Of a stretch of DNA of 64,000 nt, positions 16,472 to 24,452 are shown piece by piece. The translations under genes were made by a program, and so were the position numbers. Under the pieces are notes generated by a model. That model was not told the origin of the DNA. It saw only the letters and a list, made by a program, of their open reading frames with translations, and did no database searches. The DNA is taken from contig CBDFGO010000003.1 in the NCBI GenBank assembly GCA_965247125.1, positions 372,001-436,000 on the forward strand, in the 5' to 3' direction. The stretch is from CALBJU01 sp965247125. Its GTDB lineage: Bacteria > Bacteroidota > Rhodothermia > Rhodothermales > UBA10348. The first letter of the stretch is position 1. Every line of letters begins with the position of its first letter.

Positions 16472-17154
16472 TGTCTCGTTCTCCATATTGCTACCACGCC
16501 GGCGCCGGCCAGGAGCAGAGTCCACCACGGTAATTGCTTTGCGGCAAGCGATCCCTCGGGGCTCAACCACGGCAGATTGTCATCGTCCGAGAGCACGACG
16601 TCACCAGGTGGCTGGTTTGGAACCGGAAGCACCCATCCTGCGCTGTCGCTCGCGCACACGCTCGTGCGAGAGGCACGGATTTGCCGGAAATATTCAGAGC
16701 GCAGCGTCACGTCCGATCCGTATCGGCCGCGGGTCGTGCACGCGTCGCTTCGGCAGTCTGGACCAGCGTTGTATGCCGTGAAGACCTCGAACCAGGAGCG
16801 CCCGGTGGCCTTGAGCGCCGCCAGATGTTCGATGCCGTAATCGATGATTCCAGCATGATCCCAGGGCGTCTGAACGCCGTTTCTCGCGAGCGCTCTCGCA
16901 TGGCCAGCTACCAATACGTTAATCTGCATGATGCCCCAGGACGAACCGTCGTCACCCACCCATTTCGCGCTGGGATTCCGATCGAAATACATACCGATGC
17001 TCGACTCCTGGCTCGCAACGGCCAGGGCGTAGTAGAGCGGCACGCCATAGTAGCGGGCCGACTTGTCGATGAGCCGGGCATACCCATTGGCGCACGCATG
17101 AGCGAGCTCAGTGGCCACGGACTGTTTTGTGATCAAGTAATTAGCTGTCGCCAT
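16468..17154 (-). CDS. Lytic transglycosylase (SLT family), membrane-anchored
   Basis: 228 residues. The SLT/lysozyme-like fold is clear: catalytic Glu50 in ASQESS, GIMQI at 74-78, AYNAG near 128. After a Pro-rich linker it ends with a membrane helix (about 208-224) and RTRQ. Tailless membrane phages such as PRD1 carry a transglycosylase in the virion to open peptidoglycan at entry. The C-terminal anchor and the location beside the capsid-like genes support the same role here rather than release. Confidence 0.8.
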   Translation of the reverse strand: MATANYLITKQSVATELAHACANGYARLIDKSARYYGVPLYYALAVASQESSIGMYFDRNPSAKWVGDDGSSWGIMQINVLVAGHARALARNGVQTPWDHAGIIDYGIEHLAALKATGRSWFEVFTAYNAGPDCRSDACTTRGRYGSDVTLRSEYFRQIRASRTSVCASDSAGWVLPVPNQPPGDVVLSDDDNLPWLSPEGSLAAKQLPWWTLLLAGAGVVAIWRTRQ

Positions 17155-17437
17155 TTCGGCGCACCTCCGTAATACAGCACTCGCCCGTTGTTGGCGCAGC
17201 CGCCCACAAATAGGTGATCGGACCCCTATGATTCAGCGTCGCCTCAATGAAGAGACCTGCGGTCGCCACAACCTTGACGGTGAACCGATTGGTTTTGGGC
17301 TTCTCAGAGCTGTAGGCGATGTAGAGATCCACGTCGGTCAGGTTATTAACGATGATGCCTTCGCGAAGCGGGGACACGTCCATCAAATCCCCTGAGAGGG
17401 GAGTCTTCGGGACGTTGACAATGGTTGTGTTGTCCAT
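17141..17437 (-). CDS. Small beta-rich protein next to the capsid gene
   Basis: 98 residues, without membrane segment or cleavage signal. Alternating hydrophobic strands (IIVNNLTDVDLYIAY, RFTVKVVATAGLFIEATL, then PITYLWAA) predict an all-beta fold. It starts 3 nt after the candidate major capsid gene and overlaps the transglycosylase gene. It could be a penton, cement or spike-base protein. The family is not recognised. Confidence 0.55.
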   Translation of the reverse strand: MDNTTIVNVPKTPLSGDLMDVSPLREGIIVNNLTDVDLYIAYSSEKPKTNRFTVKVVATAGLFIEATLNHRGPITYLWAAAPTTGECCITEVRRNGDS

Positions 17438-17440
17438 GAT

Positions 17441-18214
17441 CTATTTCCAGAAGTAGGTCTCGGCCATCGCGCAGGCGCGCTGCGCATTGGCGCCGTCCAT
17501 GTTGTCGAAGCTCACGTAAAACTTGCGGTGCGTGCCGATGATGAAGGGGTTTTGCTCGTCCTGATATTTGTACATCCGGTCAACCTGGGAGGCGTAGACA
17601 TCTTCGAGCAAAATTTGCTTGTTGCCCTCGGTCGTAATTCGCAGGTCAGCCTCGTCTCCGCTGGCTACGAAGAGTCGCGCGAATACGAGGTCCGATCGGC
17701 CCATGTCGTTCAGCTCGTGCTTGGAGCCGGTCTGTCCAGCCGTGAGCGCCACGGTCGAGACGTAGGCAAAAAACACGTGCGGAATCCGGCCCTCGGCGTC
17801 GCCGTGGAGGTCGCGCAGATATTCCTGCATTGGCTCCAGTGCGTCTTGAAGGAAGCCTGCCAGCGTAAGCGTAACGACGGCGTTCGCGGCGCCGACGTTC
17901 TTTATTTCGAAAAGAATCGGCTGATTCTCATCGATAATGATCGGCGCGTGAAGGTCTCGCGTCTCGAACAACTTGTGCAGGAGATTGGCCTTGATGGTGC
18001 TGAAAACGATGATGCGGCCCGCCGTCTTGCACGTCACTTCCAGCTCGTCGAGAGGCTTATCGGAGTTGAACTGCATCGACATGATGCCCCACGCCCCGCG
18101 GTCCTTGGCGCGAAAGGAAAACGTCGTGCTATCGGTAGCGCCTGCATTAATCGTTGCGGAAAGCGACGGGCGGTAATGCGCCGTTGGCCCTTTCCAAGAT
18201 TGGTGCCTTAACAT
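17441..18214 (-). CDS. Candidate double jelly-roll major capsid protein
   Basis: 257 residues, all-beta by pattern. The two halves align with each other: ATINAGATDS with VALTAGQTGS near the starts, and HAPIIIDENQPILFEIKN with QNPFIIGTHRKFYVSFDN, both followed by GANA and an aromatic-ending strand. So it is an internal duplication of a domain of roughly 110 residues. Two fused jelly rolls define the PRD1-adenovirus capsid lineage, and about 260-270 residues is acceptable for the small members (PM2 P2). It lies in the middle of the structural operon behind an extended hairpin. The fold assignment is inference from the repeat and context. Confidence 0.6.
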   Translation of the reverse strand: MLRHQSWKGPTAHYRPSLSATINAGATDSTTFSFRAKDRGAWGIMSMQFNSDKPLDELEVTCKTAGRIIVFSTIKANLLHKLFETRDLHAPIIIDENQPILFEIKNVGAANAVVTLTLAGFLQDALEPMQEYLRDLHGDAEGRIPHVFFAYVSTVALTAGQTGSKHELNDMGRSDLVFARLFVASGDEADLRITTEGNKQILLEDVYASQVDRMYKYQDEQNPFIIGTHRKFYVSFDNMDGANAQRACAMAETYFWK

Positions 18215-18243
18215 ATCTGTAATTGGGTATCAGTGAGAGCGTT

Positions 18244-18304
18244 GCGAGAGCCGCCGACCATCGGGTACATGGGGACATACCCGACCCCTGGTCGGGACTC
18301 TCGC
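18244..18304 (-). ncRNA. Three-tier nested hairpin before the capsid-like gene
   Basis: Three perfect 7-bp stems are stacked: GCGAGAG/CTCTCGC (18244-18250 with 18298-18304), CCGACCA/TGGTCGG (18254-18260 with 18289-18295) and TCGGGTA/TACCCGA (18261-18267 with 18278-18284), with a 10-nt loop and small bulges. It fills the 121-bp gap between two capsid-like genes, 30 nt before the capsid start. No T-run follows. It may be an RNA-processing or 5' stabilising element that boosts capsid expression, or a DNA packaging or nicking signal. Confidence 0.7.
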
Positions 18305-18335
18305 TTCGCAATACATAGAAATCAGCCCTTCCTGG

Positions 18336-18962
18336 CTAAACCAGGTCGAGTTTGGTGATTTCTTCCGGCATCTTCTCCCGCGCGAACTGCATCTCGCAGC
18401 GCAGGCCCCACGCACCGCCTTGGGCGGCTGTCACCCAGTGCGCGGCCGTCGGCAGCGCGAACGAGCTATCCAGAAACAGCTTGAGGCCGAAGACCGTGCC
18501 CGCAGGGATGCGGATCGGCTCTTCCAGCTTCATGACCACTGAGCCTGGCCAGAAGAAATTCTGTACAGATCCCGTGAGGGCGTCCGAAGCGAATTTATTC
18601 TGCGTGAAAAACTCGACACCGGTCAGGTCTGCGACCTGGGCGAATGTCAGTTTTTTGACGACGATGCGCGAGCCGATTTCAATCTGAAGACGCGAGGCGA
18701 CGAGCGCCTGGTAGAGCGTGTTCGCATTGATGTTCGTTACTTCTTTCACCCACGGCAGCGTCGGCTGAAACCCAATCGCGAGGATGTGAGTGTCCAGGTT
18801 CGTAGGGCTGAACGGCTGCTGCTCGTAGTTCTGGTCGGTGATACCCAGTGTCGTACTGCGTGGGAAAAACTCGACTTCAGTATTGTCATTGACAAGTGGC
18901 TGAGTGTCGTAGTAGAAATCCAGCAGAGGGGTTCCCTCCAGGTTGTAGGACTTGATCTGCAT
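18336..18962 (-). CDS. Capsid-like protein, paralogue 1
   Basis: 208 residues, no membrane segment, predicted all-beta. It shares a clear block with the next gene upstream (19029-19664): TEVEFFPRSTTLGITDQNYE here against TEVRFFQQSPTQSILSQNYE there, followed by QPF, and the same order of later strands, with an EPIRIPAGTVFGLKLF strand near 155. The two are therefore paralogues from gene duplication. Pairs of related single jelly-roll proteins build capsids in P23-77/SH1-type viruses. Here they may be minor capsid, vertex or hexamer-partner proteins. Confidence 0.6.
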   Translation of the reverse strand: MQIKSYNLEGTPLLDFYYDTQPLVNDNTEVEFFPRSTTLGITDQNYEQQPFSPTNLDTHILAIGFQPTLPWVKEVTNINANTLYQALVASRLQIEIGSRIVVKKLTFAQVADLTGVEFFTQNKFASDALTGSVQNFFWPGSVVMKLEEPIRIPAGTVFGLKLFLDSSFALPTAAHWVTAAQGGAWGLRCEMQFAREKMPEEITKLDLV

Positions 18963-19028
18963 TTTTTGAGTCAGTCTGGTTAAAAACTCTTGATTCCCCC
19001 AGGAGCGTTACCAGATCGCGCGACTCGC

Positions 19029-19664
19029 TCACACAGACGGTTTACCGTACTGGAGAGCAGCAGTGAAGCCGAAGGTTCCGGGCTGATTGCTGAAGTCCAT
19101 CGCGGCGATGAGCGTACCAACAGCAGCTGGAATATGCAGCTTCAGGTAAAACGGCGTTTGCGCCGCAATTTCGAACGGCTGCCATAGGTTCGTCATCGGG
19201 GCTTCCCGAAAATGGACGTAGGCATTCTCATCCGGCGTCGCGCCCGCACCAGCCGTATCGGTGATGTGAAAGGACGGGACAGAAGGCCTGCAGCGGTTCA
19301 ATGAAAAAAACTTGACCAGCGGCACGGCGAACAGGCGCCGATTACCGGCCTGCAAACGCATCTCAACGATCATCTGCGCCATGCCGTTCACAAGCTGCTG
19401 AACTTTGACAGCGTCAGCGGTGTTGTCGTGGATGATCGGCATCTGGGCGCTAAAACCCAGCCCCACCGCGTAGTAATCTTCCACGCCGTCGAAGGGCTGG
19501 TTTTCGTAGTTCTGCGAGAGGATGGACTGGGTCGGGCTCTGCTGAAAGAAGCGAACTTCTGTAAGCGAGCCGTCGACGGTGCGCGAATCGTAATACGTGT
19601 TAGGTATCCCGATCGCGTTCGCGTCTATTTTTTGGACGATATGTCCTATTGGGCTTTGGAACAT
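19029..19664 (-). CDS. Capsid-like protein, paralogue 2
   Basis: 211 residues from the ATG at 19664, preceded by CAGGAAA; an upstream in-frame start at 19706 is less likely. It is the paralogue of 18336-18962, with shared TEVxFF and QNYExQPF motifs near residues 33-56 and similar length. The C-terminal PFEIAAQTPFYLKLHIP strand resembles the strand pattern in each half of the 257-residue protein, which suggests that all three neighbours have the same fold. An 8-bp inverted repeat (19674-19681 with 19721-19728) lies just upstream. Confidence 0.6.
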   Translation of the reverse strand: MFQSPIGHIVQKIDANAIGIPNTYYDSRTVDGSLTEVRFFQQSPTQSILSQNYENQPFDGVEDYYAVGLGFSAQMPIIHDNTADAVKVQQLVNGMAQMIVEMRLQAGNRRLFAVPLVKFFSLNRCRPSVPSFHITDTAGAGATPDENAYVHFREAPMTNLWQPFEIAAQTPFYLKLHIPAAVGTLIAAMDFSNQPGTFGFTAALQYGKPSV

Positions 19665-19741
19665 GATTGTATTTCCTGGTCTGAAACGATTGTGAATACC
19701 CCCCACGGGATCACGGGACCGACCAGGACCAGACTCCTACG

Positions 19742-20479
19742 TTAGACGGAATCTGTAAGCTCAATGAAGCGTGCCGGGGCATCCTCCACGACCGCTGCCG
19801 GCAGCTGCACGGGCTCAAACGCTGGACCTTCGAGAGTTCCTGCAGTATTGCCAACGGGTCTGGACAAGAACTCGGATGCTGGCGAGAAGAACGGCACGTA
19901 GCTTGCCACAATTTTGACGAGTGCCACGGCTGAGTCAACTTCCATGCCCGTCGCGACACCTTGGGGAAGATCACCCCCCTGCCTCTTCACGACCTGTGCC
20001 ACGAGAAAAGGAGCGACGACGCGAGTAATCTGCTTTGCCGGACCTCCTATCCGATCAAATACTGGACCCAACAATGGGTTGTTAATCAGGTACGATGTAC
20101 CAAAGGCACTGGCAGCGGCCCCCGCAGCGATTGAAACTGATCTCGGGACCGTCCGTGCCGCGCTTTGTATGGTTTTCTTAGCTTTTCCCACTTTCTTATT
20201 GCGGTTTGTGTTGTTAGAACGGTGAATGCGAGAGCCCAGCTGGGCCGCTCTTTTGGTGGAAGGGGATTTGGAATCGTTCCTTCCGTTTTTGAGACTGACG
20301 CCGCGATGTGCGGCCTCTGCTTCAAAAAAGTCGGCAACCTGTGACTCACTCGTGAGATATGTGTCTTTGGTTGAGCTCACCTGAGCCTCGAGGTGGTTGC
20401 CTAGATTCTTAAATGACGAACTATGTCCAGCCTTTTTAAGGGAGGATCTCGCTCTCGATATTCGTTGTGATGCATTCAT
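19742..20479 (-). CDS. Basic protein with hydrophobic core
   Basis: 245 residues. The first 110 are strongly basic and Ser/Asn-rich (RIHRSNNTNRNKKVGKAKK). A Gly/Ala hydrophobic stretch follows (about 113-130), then amphipathic hydrophobic parts up to about 200. The C-terminus is acidic. It could bind nucleic acid with its N-terminus and sit on or in a membrane. The start overlaps the RadA-like gene by 4 nt. No family recognised. Confidence 0.55.
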   Translation of the reverse strand: MNASQRISRARSSLKKAGHSSSFKNLGNHLEAQVSSTKDTYLTSESQVADFFEAEAAHRGVSLKNGRNDSKSPSTKRAAQLGSRIHRSNNTNRNKKVGKAKKTIQSAARTVPRSVSIAAGAAASAFGTSYLINNPLLGPVFDRIGGPAKQITRVVAPFLVAQVVKRQGGDLPQGVATGMEVDSAVALVKIVASYVPFFSPASEFLSRPVGNTAGTLEGPAFEPVQLPAAVVEDAPARFIELTDSV

Positions 20480-21582
20480 GCCTTTTGGGGAATGCTTGTT
20501 TTTAATCTGCGCTGAAATTCGCGCGCTCCGATGAGGGCGAGTACCTGTTTTTTGTTCGGAACCTGGATTTCGCGGTGCTTGTTGCGCAGCACCAGGCGGC
20601 GCAGCGCGTCGCGTAATAACAATTTGCTTTCTTCGGAATCGACGACCGTCTCTGCGGCGCGCATTTCTGCGATGTGGATTCGCCGGCCTTTTTTGCTGGT
20701 CCGCGTCCGTTTGGTGAACGTGAGCGCGCCTGTGCCCTCACTCCATTTTACGGGTGTTCCTGCCGTGTATCTCTGGATGTAGTTGTTCATCCATCCGACG
20801 CCAATGCTGGCCCCGCGACCCTTTTGGAGTATGTCGGCCAAACGAAGAACGACCCTGGGCGCAGCTTTCTTCGGAGCCCGGCGCCCCTGCATTTTTTTTG
20901 TCTTGGCGGCTTTTTCGGACACAACAGGCTTGATGGGCTTTCTGGCAACTTTATCGATCTCGGATTTCTTCATCGGGATATTGATCCTGAAGCCTGAGTC
21001 CGGATCAGCCCACCGATTCTTTGTCGCTTCCGCAATATGGCGGCCCTTTTCGTTTATGAAGCACATAATCACGGTGTCCACTTCGTGGGGAAGGCGCGAG
21101 CCTCCCTTGAACTGGCCATCGTTGCCGGCGCGTGCGTGAGCCACCCATATCGGAGAAATCCCGCGGCTTACGAGCCATTTTTGAAAACCAACAGCTGATT
21201 TTCGCTCAGGGTCTATTACGGTCGTCGAATCGATGACGATGAAGCGGATGTGGTGCTCGATAATCGCGCTCTTGAGCGCTTCCAAATCACTGAAACCAGT
21301 GAAAACGAGGTTGTCTTCATTGGCCCCTATACGCTGGGCGCGCTTCACGATCGAGCCGCGCGTGCCCTCCTCGGCGCTCGTGTACATGCCCGCGGCGCCG
21401 GTCACGCGTACGAGCGAGTTCAGGATGCCCAGTGTGAGTGTGGATTTTCCTGAACCCGGCGGGCCCCATACGAAGTGAGAAAACGGAAGCTCAGGGCGGC
21501 CGATGATCGTGCCATACGGTTCATCGATGGCAAGTCCCGTGACTTTCCGTGCAATCAGATCTTTGGATTTTACTACTTCCAC
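20476..21582 (-). CDS. RadA/KaiC-like P-loop ATPase of the viral module
   Basis: 368 residues, GTG start. Walker A GPPGSGKS at 40-47, Walker B FIVIDST at 114-120, a RadA-like VAHARAGNDGQFKGG segment followed by LPHEVDTV (147-171) and KNRW at 188-191 at the position of the RadA KNRFG motif. It lacks the RadA zinc finger and Lon-like domain. The C-terminal 170 residues are basic, with no recognised domain. RadA-family proteins are RecA-type ring ATPases that move on DNA. Because this gene sits between membrane-protein and capsid-like genes, where FtsK/HerA-type packaging ATPases lie in membrane phages, it may be the packaging motor or a replication/recombination helicase. The choice is open. 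Confidence 0.7.
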   Translation of the reverse strand: MEVVKSKDLIARKVTGLAIDEPYGTIIGRPELPFSHFVWGPPGSGKSTLTLGILNSLVRVTGAAGMYTSAEEGTRGSIVKRAQRIGANEDNLVFTGFSDLEALKSAIIEHHIRFIVIDSTTVIDPERKSAVGFQKWLVSRGISPIWVAHARAGNDGQFKGGSRLPHEVDTVIMCFINEKGRHIAEATKNRWADPDSGFRINIPMKKSEIDKVARKPIKPVVSEKAAKTKKMQGRRAPKKAAPRVVLRLADILQKGRGASIGVGWMNNYIQRYTAGTPVKWSEGTGALTFTKRTRTSKKGRRIHIAEMRAAETVVDSEESKLLLRDALRRLVLRNKHREIQVPNKKQVLALIGAREFQRRLKTSIPQKA

Positions 21583-22208
21583 GGTATCTGGGTGGCTATG
21601 GCGATGCCTGCAGCGGCGATGCCAAATGCGAAAATGGGGTTCATCGAAGCCAATTTGCTCTGGGTCTGGCTACCGAAGGCAAAGGATGCTTCCTCGTTGG
21701 CCGGCGATCCATGGAAAATGATGATCGTATTCCTATCCGCCGCCGGCGCGGCCTGCGTCACCCTGATGCTCGCAGCGAGCAGGCTCAAATCGTTATAGTC
21801 ATCGCTTCCGGCCGGCATTTCGTTGACGAGAACACCGATGACTTCTCGGGCTGTTTTCTCTATGAAGCGTGGATCCCAATCACCGCTCAGTTCGAGGTGG
21901 TGCTCGACCTCCATCGCCGATCCGGGCTTGAGTTCATTGAGTACGCCGAGCATCGCCCGCCTGAAAAACTTGCTCGCCCATATTTTTTGATCCCTGGAAA
22001 ACAGCGACAACACTCCGCCTAAAACTGCGCCAATACCTGCGCCGATTACATTTCCGATGACAGGCACAATCGTTCCGGCCGTCGCCCCAATGGAGGCGCC
22101 TTTGGAAATGCGAGATGCGGCCGACTGGACATTCTTTACGAGAATACCCTGGCGCGCTGCCTTATCGCTGATGTGCAGGTAATATTTGCCCGGTTCGGAA
22201 ACTGGCAT
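21573..22208 (-). CDS. Glycine-zipper membrane protein
   Basis: 211 residues. Residues about 33-70 are a Gly/Ala/Ile-rich glycine-zipper stretch able to cross a membrane. A soluble middle part (75-185) follows, then a C-terminal membrane helix at about 190-208 ending in PWK. Glycine-zipper proteins form oligomeric membrane assemblies, so a genome-delivery tube or pore is conceivable. It directly follows another tail-anchored gene without a gap. Confidence 0.55.
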   Translation of the reverse strand: MPVSEPGKYYLHISDKAARQGILVKNVQSAASRISKGASIGATAGTIVPVIGNVIGAGIGAVLGGVLSLFSRDQKIWASKFFRRAMLGVLNELKPGSAMEVEHHLELSGDWDPRFIEKTAREVIGVLVNEMPAGSDDYNDLSLLAASIRVTQAAPAADRNTIIIFHGSPANEEASFAFGSQTQSKLASMNPIFAFGIAAAGIAIATQIPWK

Positions 22209-22880
22209 CTATCCTTTGATCTTTGAAAATGGTTTGATTCCCTTAACCGCCATAACTGCAGCGATGAGCAATCCTCCAATCGCCAGCTTGGACGTGAAGC
22301 CAGCCGTGCCCATGGTGGGGCCACTGCCGATAGTGAGCGGCACGCCCAGATCTAGTTCGCCAGCAGGAAGAACGACAGGCGCAATATTTGGGTAGGCGGC
22401 GATGGCCTGGTTGATTTCTTCTCTGGCCTTGTCATGCAGCTTAATGCCGTGGACATATTGCCAGCACGATCCCGTCGCCTGGCAGATGTTCTCGAGAGAG
22501 CTGATCGGTACGTCGATGTCCCAGTGCACACGTCCCGATGCGCGGGATACGTCGGCACCCTGGAGGACGAGACTTTTCTTGATGCCGTCTCGCTTTCCGC
22601 CACTGTTTCTTTGCTGTCCGGTGTTAGAAAACTCCAGGACGACGCGCACCATTGTATTAGCGGACATCGCGCCACGCCGGTACACCTCTACGAGCGCTTG
22701 TAGAGCTGGCCCCAGGCCCTTGACCTGGGTATGAATCGATCCCGCGCCAAAAAGGCGCTTGATGCTTTCTACGGATACGACGGATTTGATGCCGTTGACC
22801 ACATTGTCCATCCTCGATGGCTCAGGATCATGTAAGCCCGAAAGCGTCGTTACGGTCGTTGGAGTGTGGTACCGTAGCAT
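22209..22880 (-). CDS. Tail-anchored hypothetical protein
   Basis: 223 residues from the ATG at 22880, one base past the stop of the preceding gene. The first 150 residues are soluble with mixed strands, with two cysteines near 140-150 (ICQATGSCWQY) that could pair. The end is a membrane helix (about 196-213) with a basic KPFSKIKG tail. The family is not recognised. Placement suggests a virion membrane protein. Confidence 0.55.
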   Translation of the reverse strand: MLRYHTPTTVTTLSGLHDPEPSRMDNVVNGIKSVVSVESIKRLFGAGSIHTQVKGLGPALQALVEVYRRGAMSANTMVRVVLEFSNTGQQRNSGGKRDGIKKSLVLQGADVSRASGRVHWDIDVPISSLENICQATGSCWQYVHGIKLHDKAREEINQAIAAYPNIAPVVLPAGELDLGVPLTIGSGPTMGTAGFTSKLAIGGLLIAAVMAVKGIKPFSKIKG

Positions 22881-22881
22881 G

Positions 22882-23301
22882 TTACTTGCCTTTGAAAGGA
22901 TTGAATTTGCCAAACAGGTAGGTTCCGAGGACGCCGATTCCCAGGCCGACAATGAGATTTGCGCCCGATGCTATCCCGTCATCCACATTGGTTTCCGCGG
23001 TGAGCCCTTTGATAGAAATCATGCTGACGTATTTATCGATCGCGTCCTTATTCGCCCGATACGTTGCCTCAAATTGAGCCGGGGCCGTACTCATTCCGGT
23101 GCGCTTCAAGAACTCATGTACGGCCCATCCTTTTAGCGAGGGGAACTGATCTAACAGCGCAGCGCCCGTGTTGATAAGGCTGGGCCCGTCCACACCCGAA
23201 AGCGTTGGCGCCTGAGCTGGTGGCTGCGTTTCGACCACGGCGGCAGCGGGCGCTTCTGAGGCCCCATTGACTTCTACGTGATATTTCCTCGGGGCCGTCA
23301 T
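22882..23301 (-). CDS. Small tail-anchored protein
   Basis: 139 residues from the ATG at 23301, which overlaps the preceding stop as ATGA; this start is preferred to an upstream GTG or ATG. A Pro/Ala-rich N-terminal part precedes a helical segment and a C-terminal membrane helix (about 112-130) ending FNPFKGK. The tail resembles KPFSKIKG of the next gene. Likely a minor virion membrane protein. Confidence 0.55.
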   Translation of the reverse strand: MTAPRKYHVEVNGASEAPAAAVVETQPPAQAPTLSGVDGPSLINTGAALLDQFPSLKGWAVHEFLKRTGMSTAPAQFEATYRANKDAIDKYVSMISIKGLTAETNVDDGIASGANLIVGLGIGVLGTYLFGKFNPFKGK

Positions 23302-24452
23302 GTGATTGCTCTTCTCGCGACTTGGATGAGCGGGAAGAGGGCGTAAGCACCCACGGCGCCGCCGCCCAGAATTGCGGCCCACTTGAGCGTGTTGGCGATG
23401 TCTGTAAGGCCGGCGCCGCTACTCGTCGGCGAAACGATGGGCACACGCGAAAGCGTCCAAGGCTGTGATTTAGCTATCGGTTTGCCGCCCCTGCCATTGA
23501 GAATGTCGCGAAGTGAGGGCCCGCCCAAGACGATTGCGGGTTCCTCGTAGGCCTCGAACACAATTGATTCACCTGCCTCGTAGCCGATCAGCTGAATACG
23601 CAGGGTCTTGACGCAATTATCAATGAGTCCGCCAGGAGGAATTATGGTGCCTAGAATTATTCCCGTTTTTACACTTCGAACCACGATGGTCGGATGGCGA
23701 CAGTCGATGCTGAGGTTGCGGTACACTAATCGCCAGGTCTCCAATTCCAGCGTCACTTCGGCTGGGGTTCCGGTTCGTGAATTGCCGCCGTCGATACCAA
23801 TCACGCTCAGGCGAATGTTGCCGGGTACATGGATCACTGGCGTGTCGTCGCCACTTATTCCGGAAAGCGTATTGCGGGTCTGTGGGTCGAAAAGAACGCG
23901 TTTGCGCTGTTGAACCACGTCCAGGGGCGCGGGCGAACCTGGGCGGACAGGATCGGGCCGGCCGGTGTCCCAGAGTATCCACTTACCACCGTCATTGTAT
24001 TCCAGATAGATATGGTTCCAGTCACTTCGCCCCTTCTGGCGGATGACGACATCCCTGGTGCCAATTCCCTGAATGGATAGTAGTGCTGCGACTAATATTA
24101 CGTGATCTTCGCAGTCTCCGCCTTTCAGGTGATACGTGGCCGATGCGCTCTGGATGTCTTCGACATTGCGCAGGTCCAATCGGTAGGAAATTGTCTCTCG
24201 GATCCAACGATACAGCGCTTGAATCTTCTGGTCGGTGTTGACCAGAGGGCCCATTATTCGCTCAGATAATGCGCGTATTTGCGGATCTGCCTGTCCTTCG
24301 TGAGCAAATCTGCGAATGTACCCGAGTACCTGATCGATTGATTGGTAGTCGAGATAGCGGCGGCGCAGTTCTAGTGCGCCGCCGCCATCGCTTGGTCGTA
24401 CGATCCCTTTTGTACGCCCGCTGGGGGTTTCAGTTAGTCTGAGCCGTGCCAT
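23298..24452 (-). CDS. Transglutaminase-like cysteine protein with C-terminal anchor
   Basis: 384 residues. A transglutaminase-like/BTLCP core carries Cys114 (GGDCEDHV), His147 (DWNHIYL) and Asp162 (LWDTGR). A beta-rich region (about 200-330) and a membrane helix (about 362-380) follow. Such proteins are usually peptidases and sometimes cross-link proteins. In this operon it may process virion proteins or attack the cell wall. The start overlaps the upstream gene by 19 nt and the stop forms an ATGA overlap with the next gene. Confidence 0.65.
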   Translation of the reverse strand: MARLRLTETPSGRTKGIVRPSDGGGALELRRRYLDYQSIDQVLGYIRRFAHEGQADPQIRALSERIMGPLVNTDQKIQALYRWIRETISYRLDLRNVEDIQSASATYHLKGGDCEDHVILVAALLSIQGIGTRDVVIRQKGRSDWNHIYLEYNDGGKWILWDTGRPDPVRPGSPAPLDVVQQRKRVLFDPQTRNTLSGISGDDTPVIHVPGNIRLSVIGIDGGNSRTGTPAEVTLELETWRLVYRNLSIDCRHPTIVVRSVKTGIILGTIIPPGGLIDNCVKTLRIQLIGYEAGESIVFEAYEEPAIVLGGPSLRDILNGRGGKPIAKSQPWTLSRVPIVSPTSSGAGLTDIANTLKWAAILGGGAVGAYALFPLIQVARRAIT

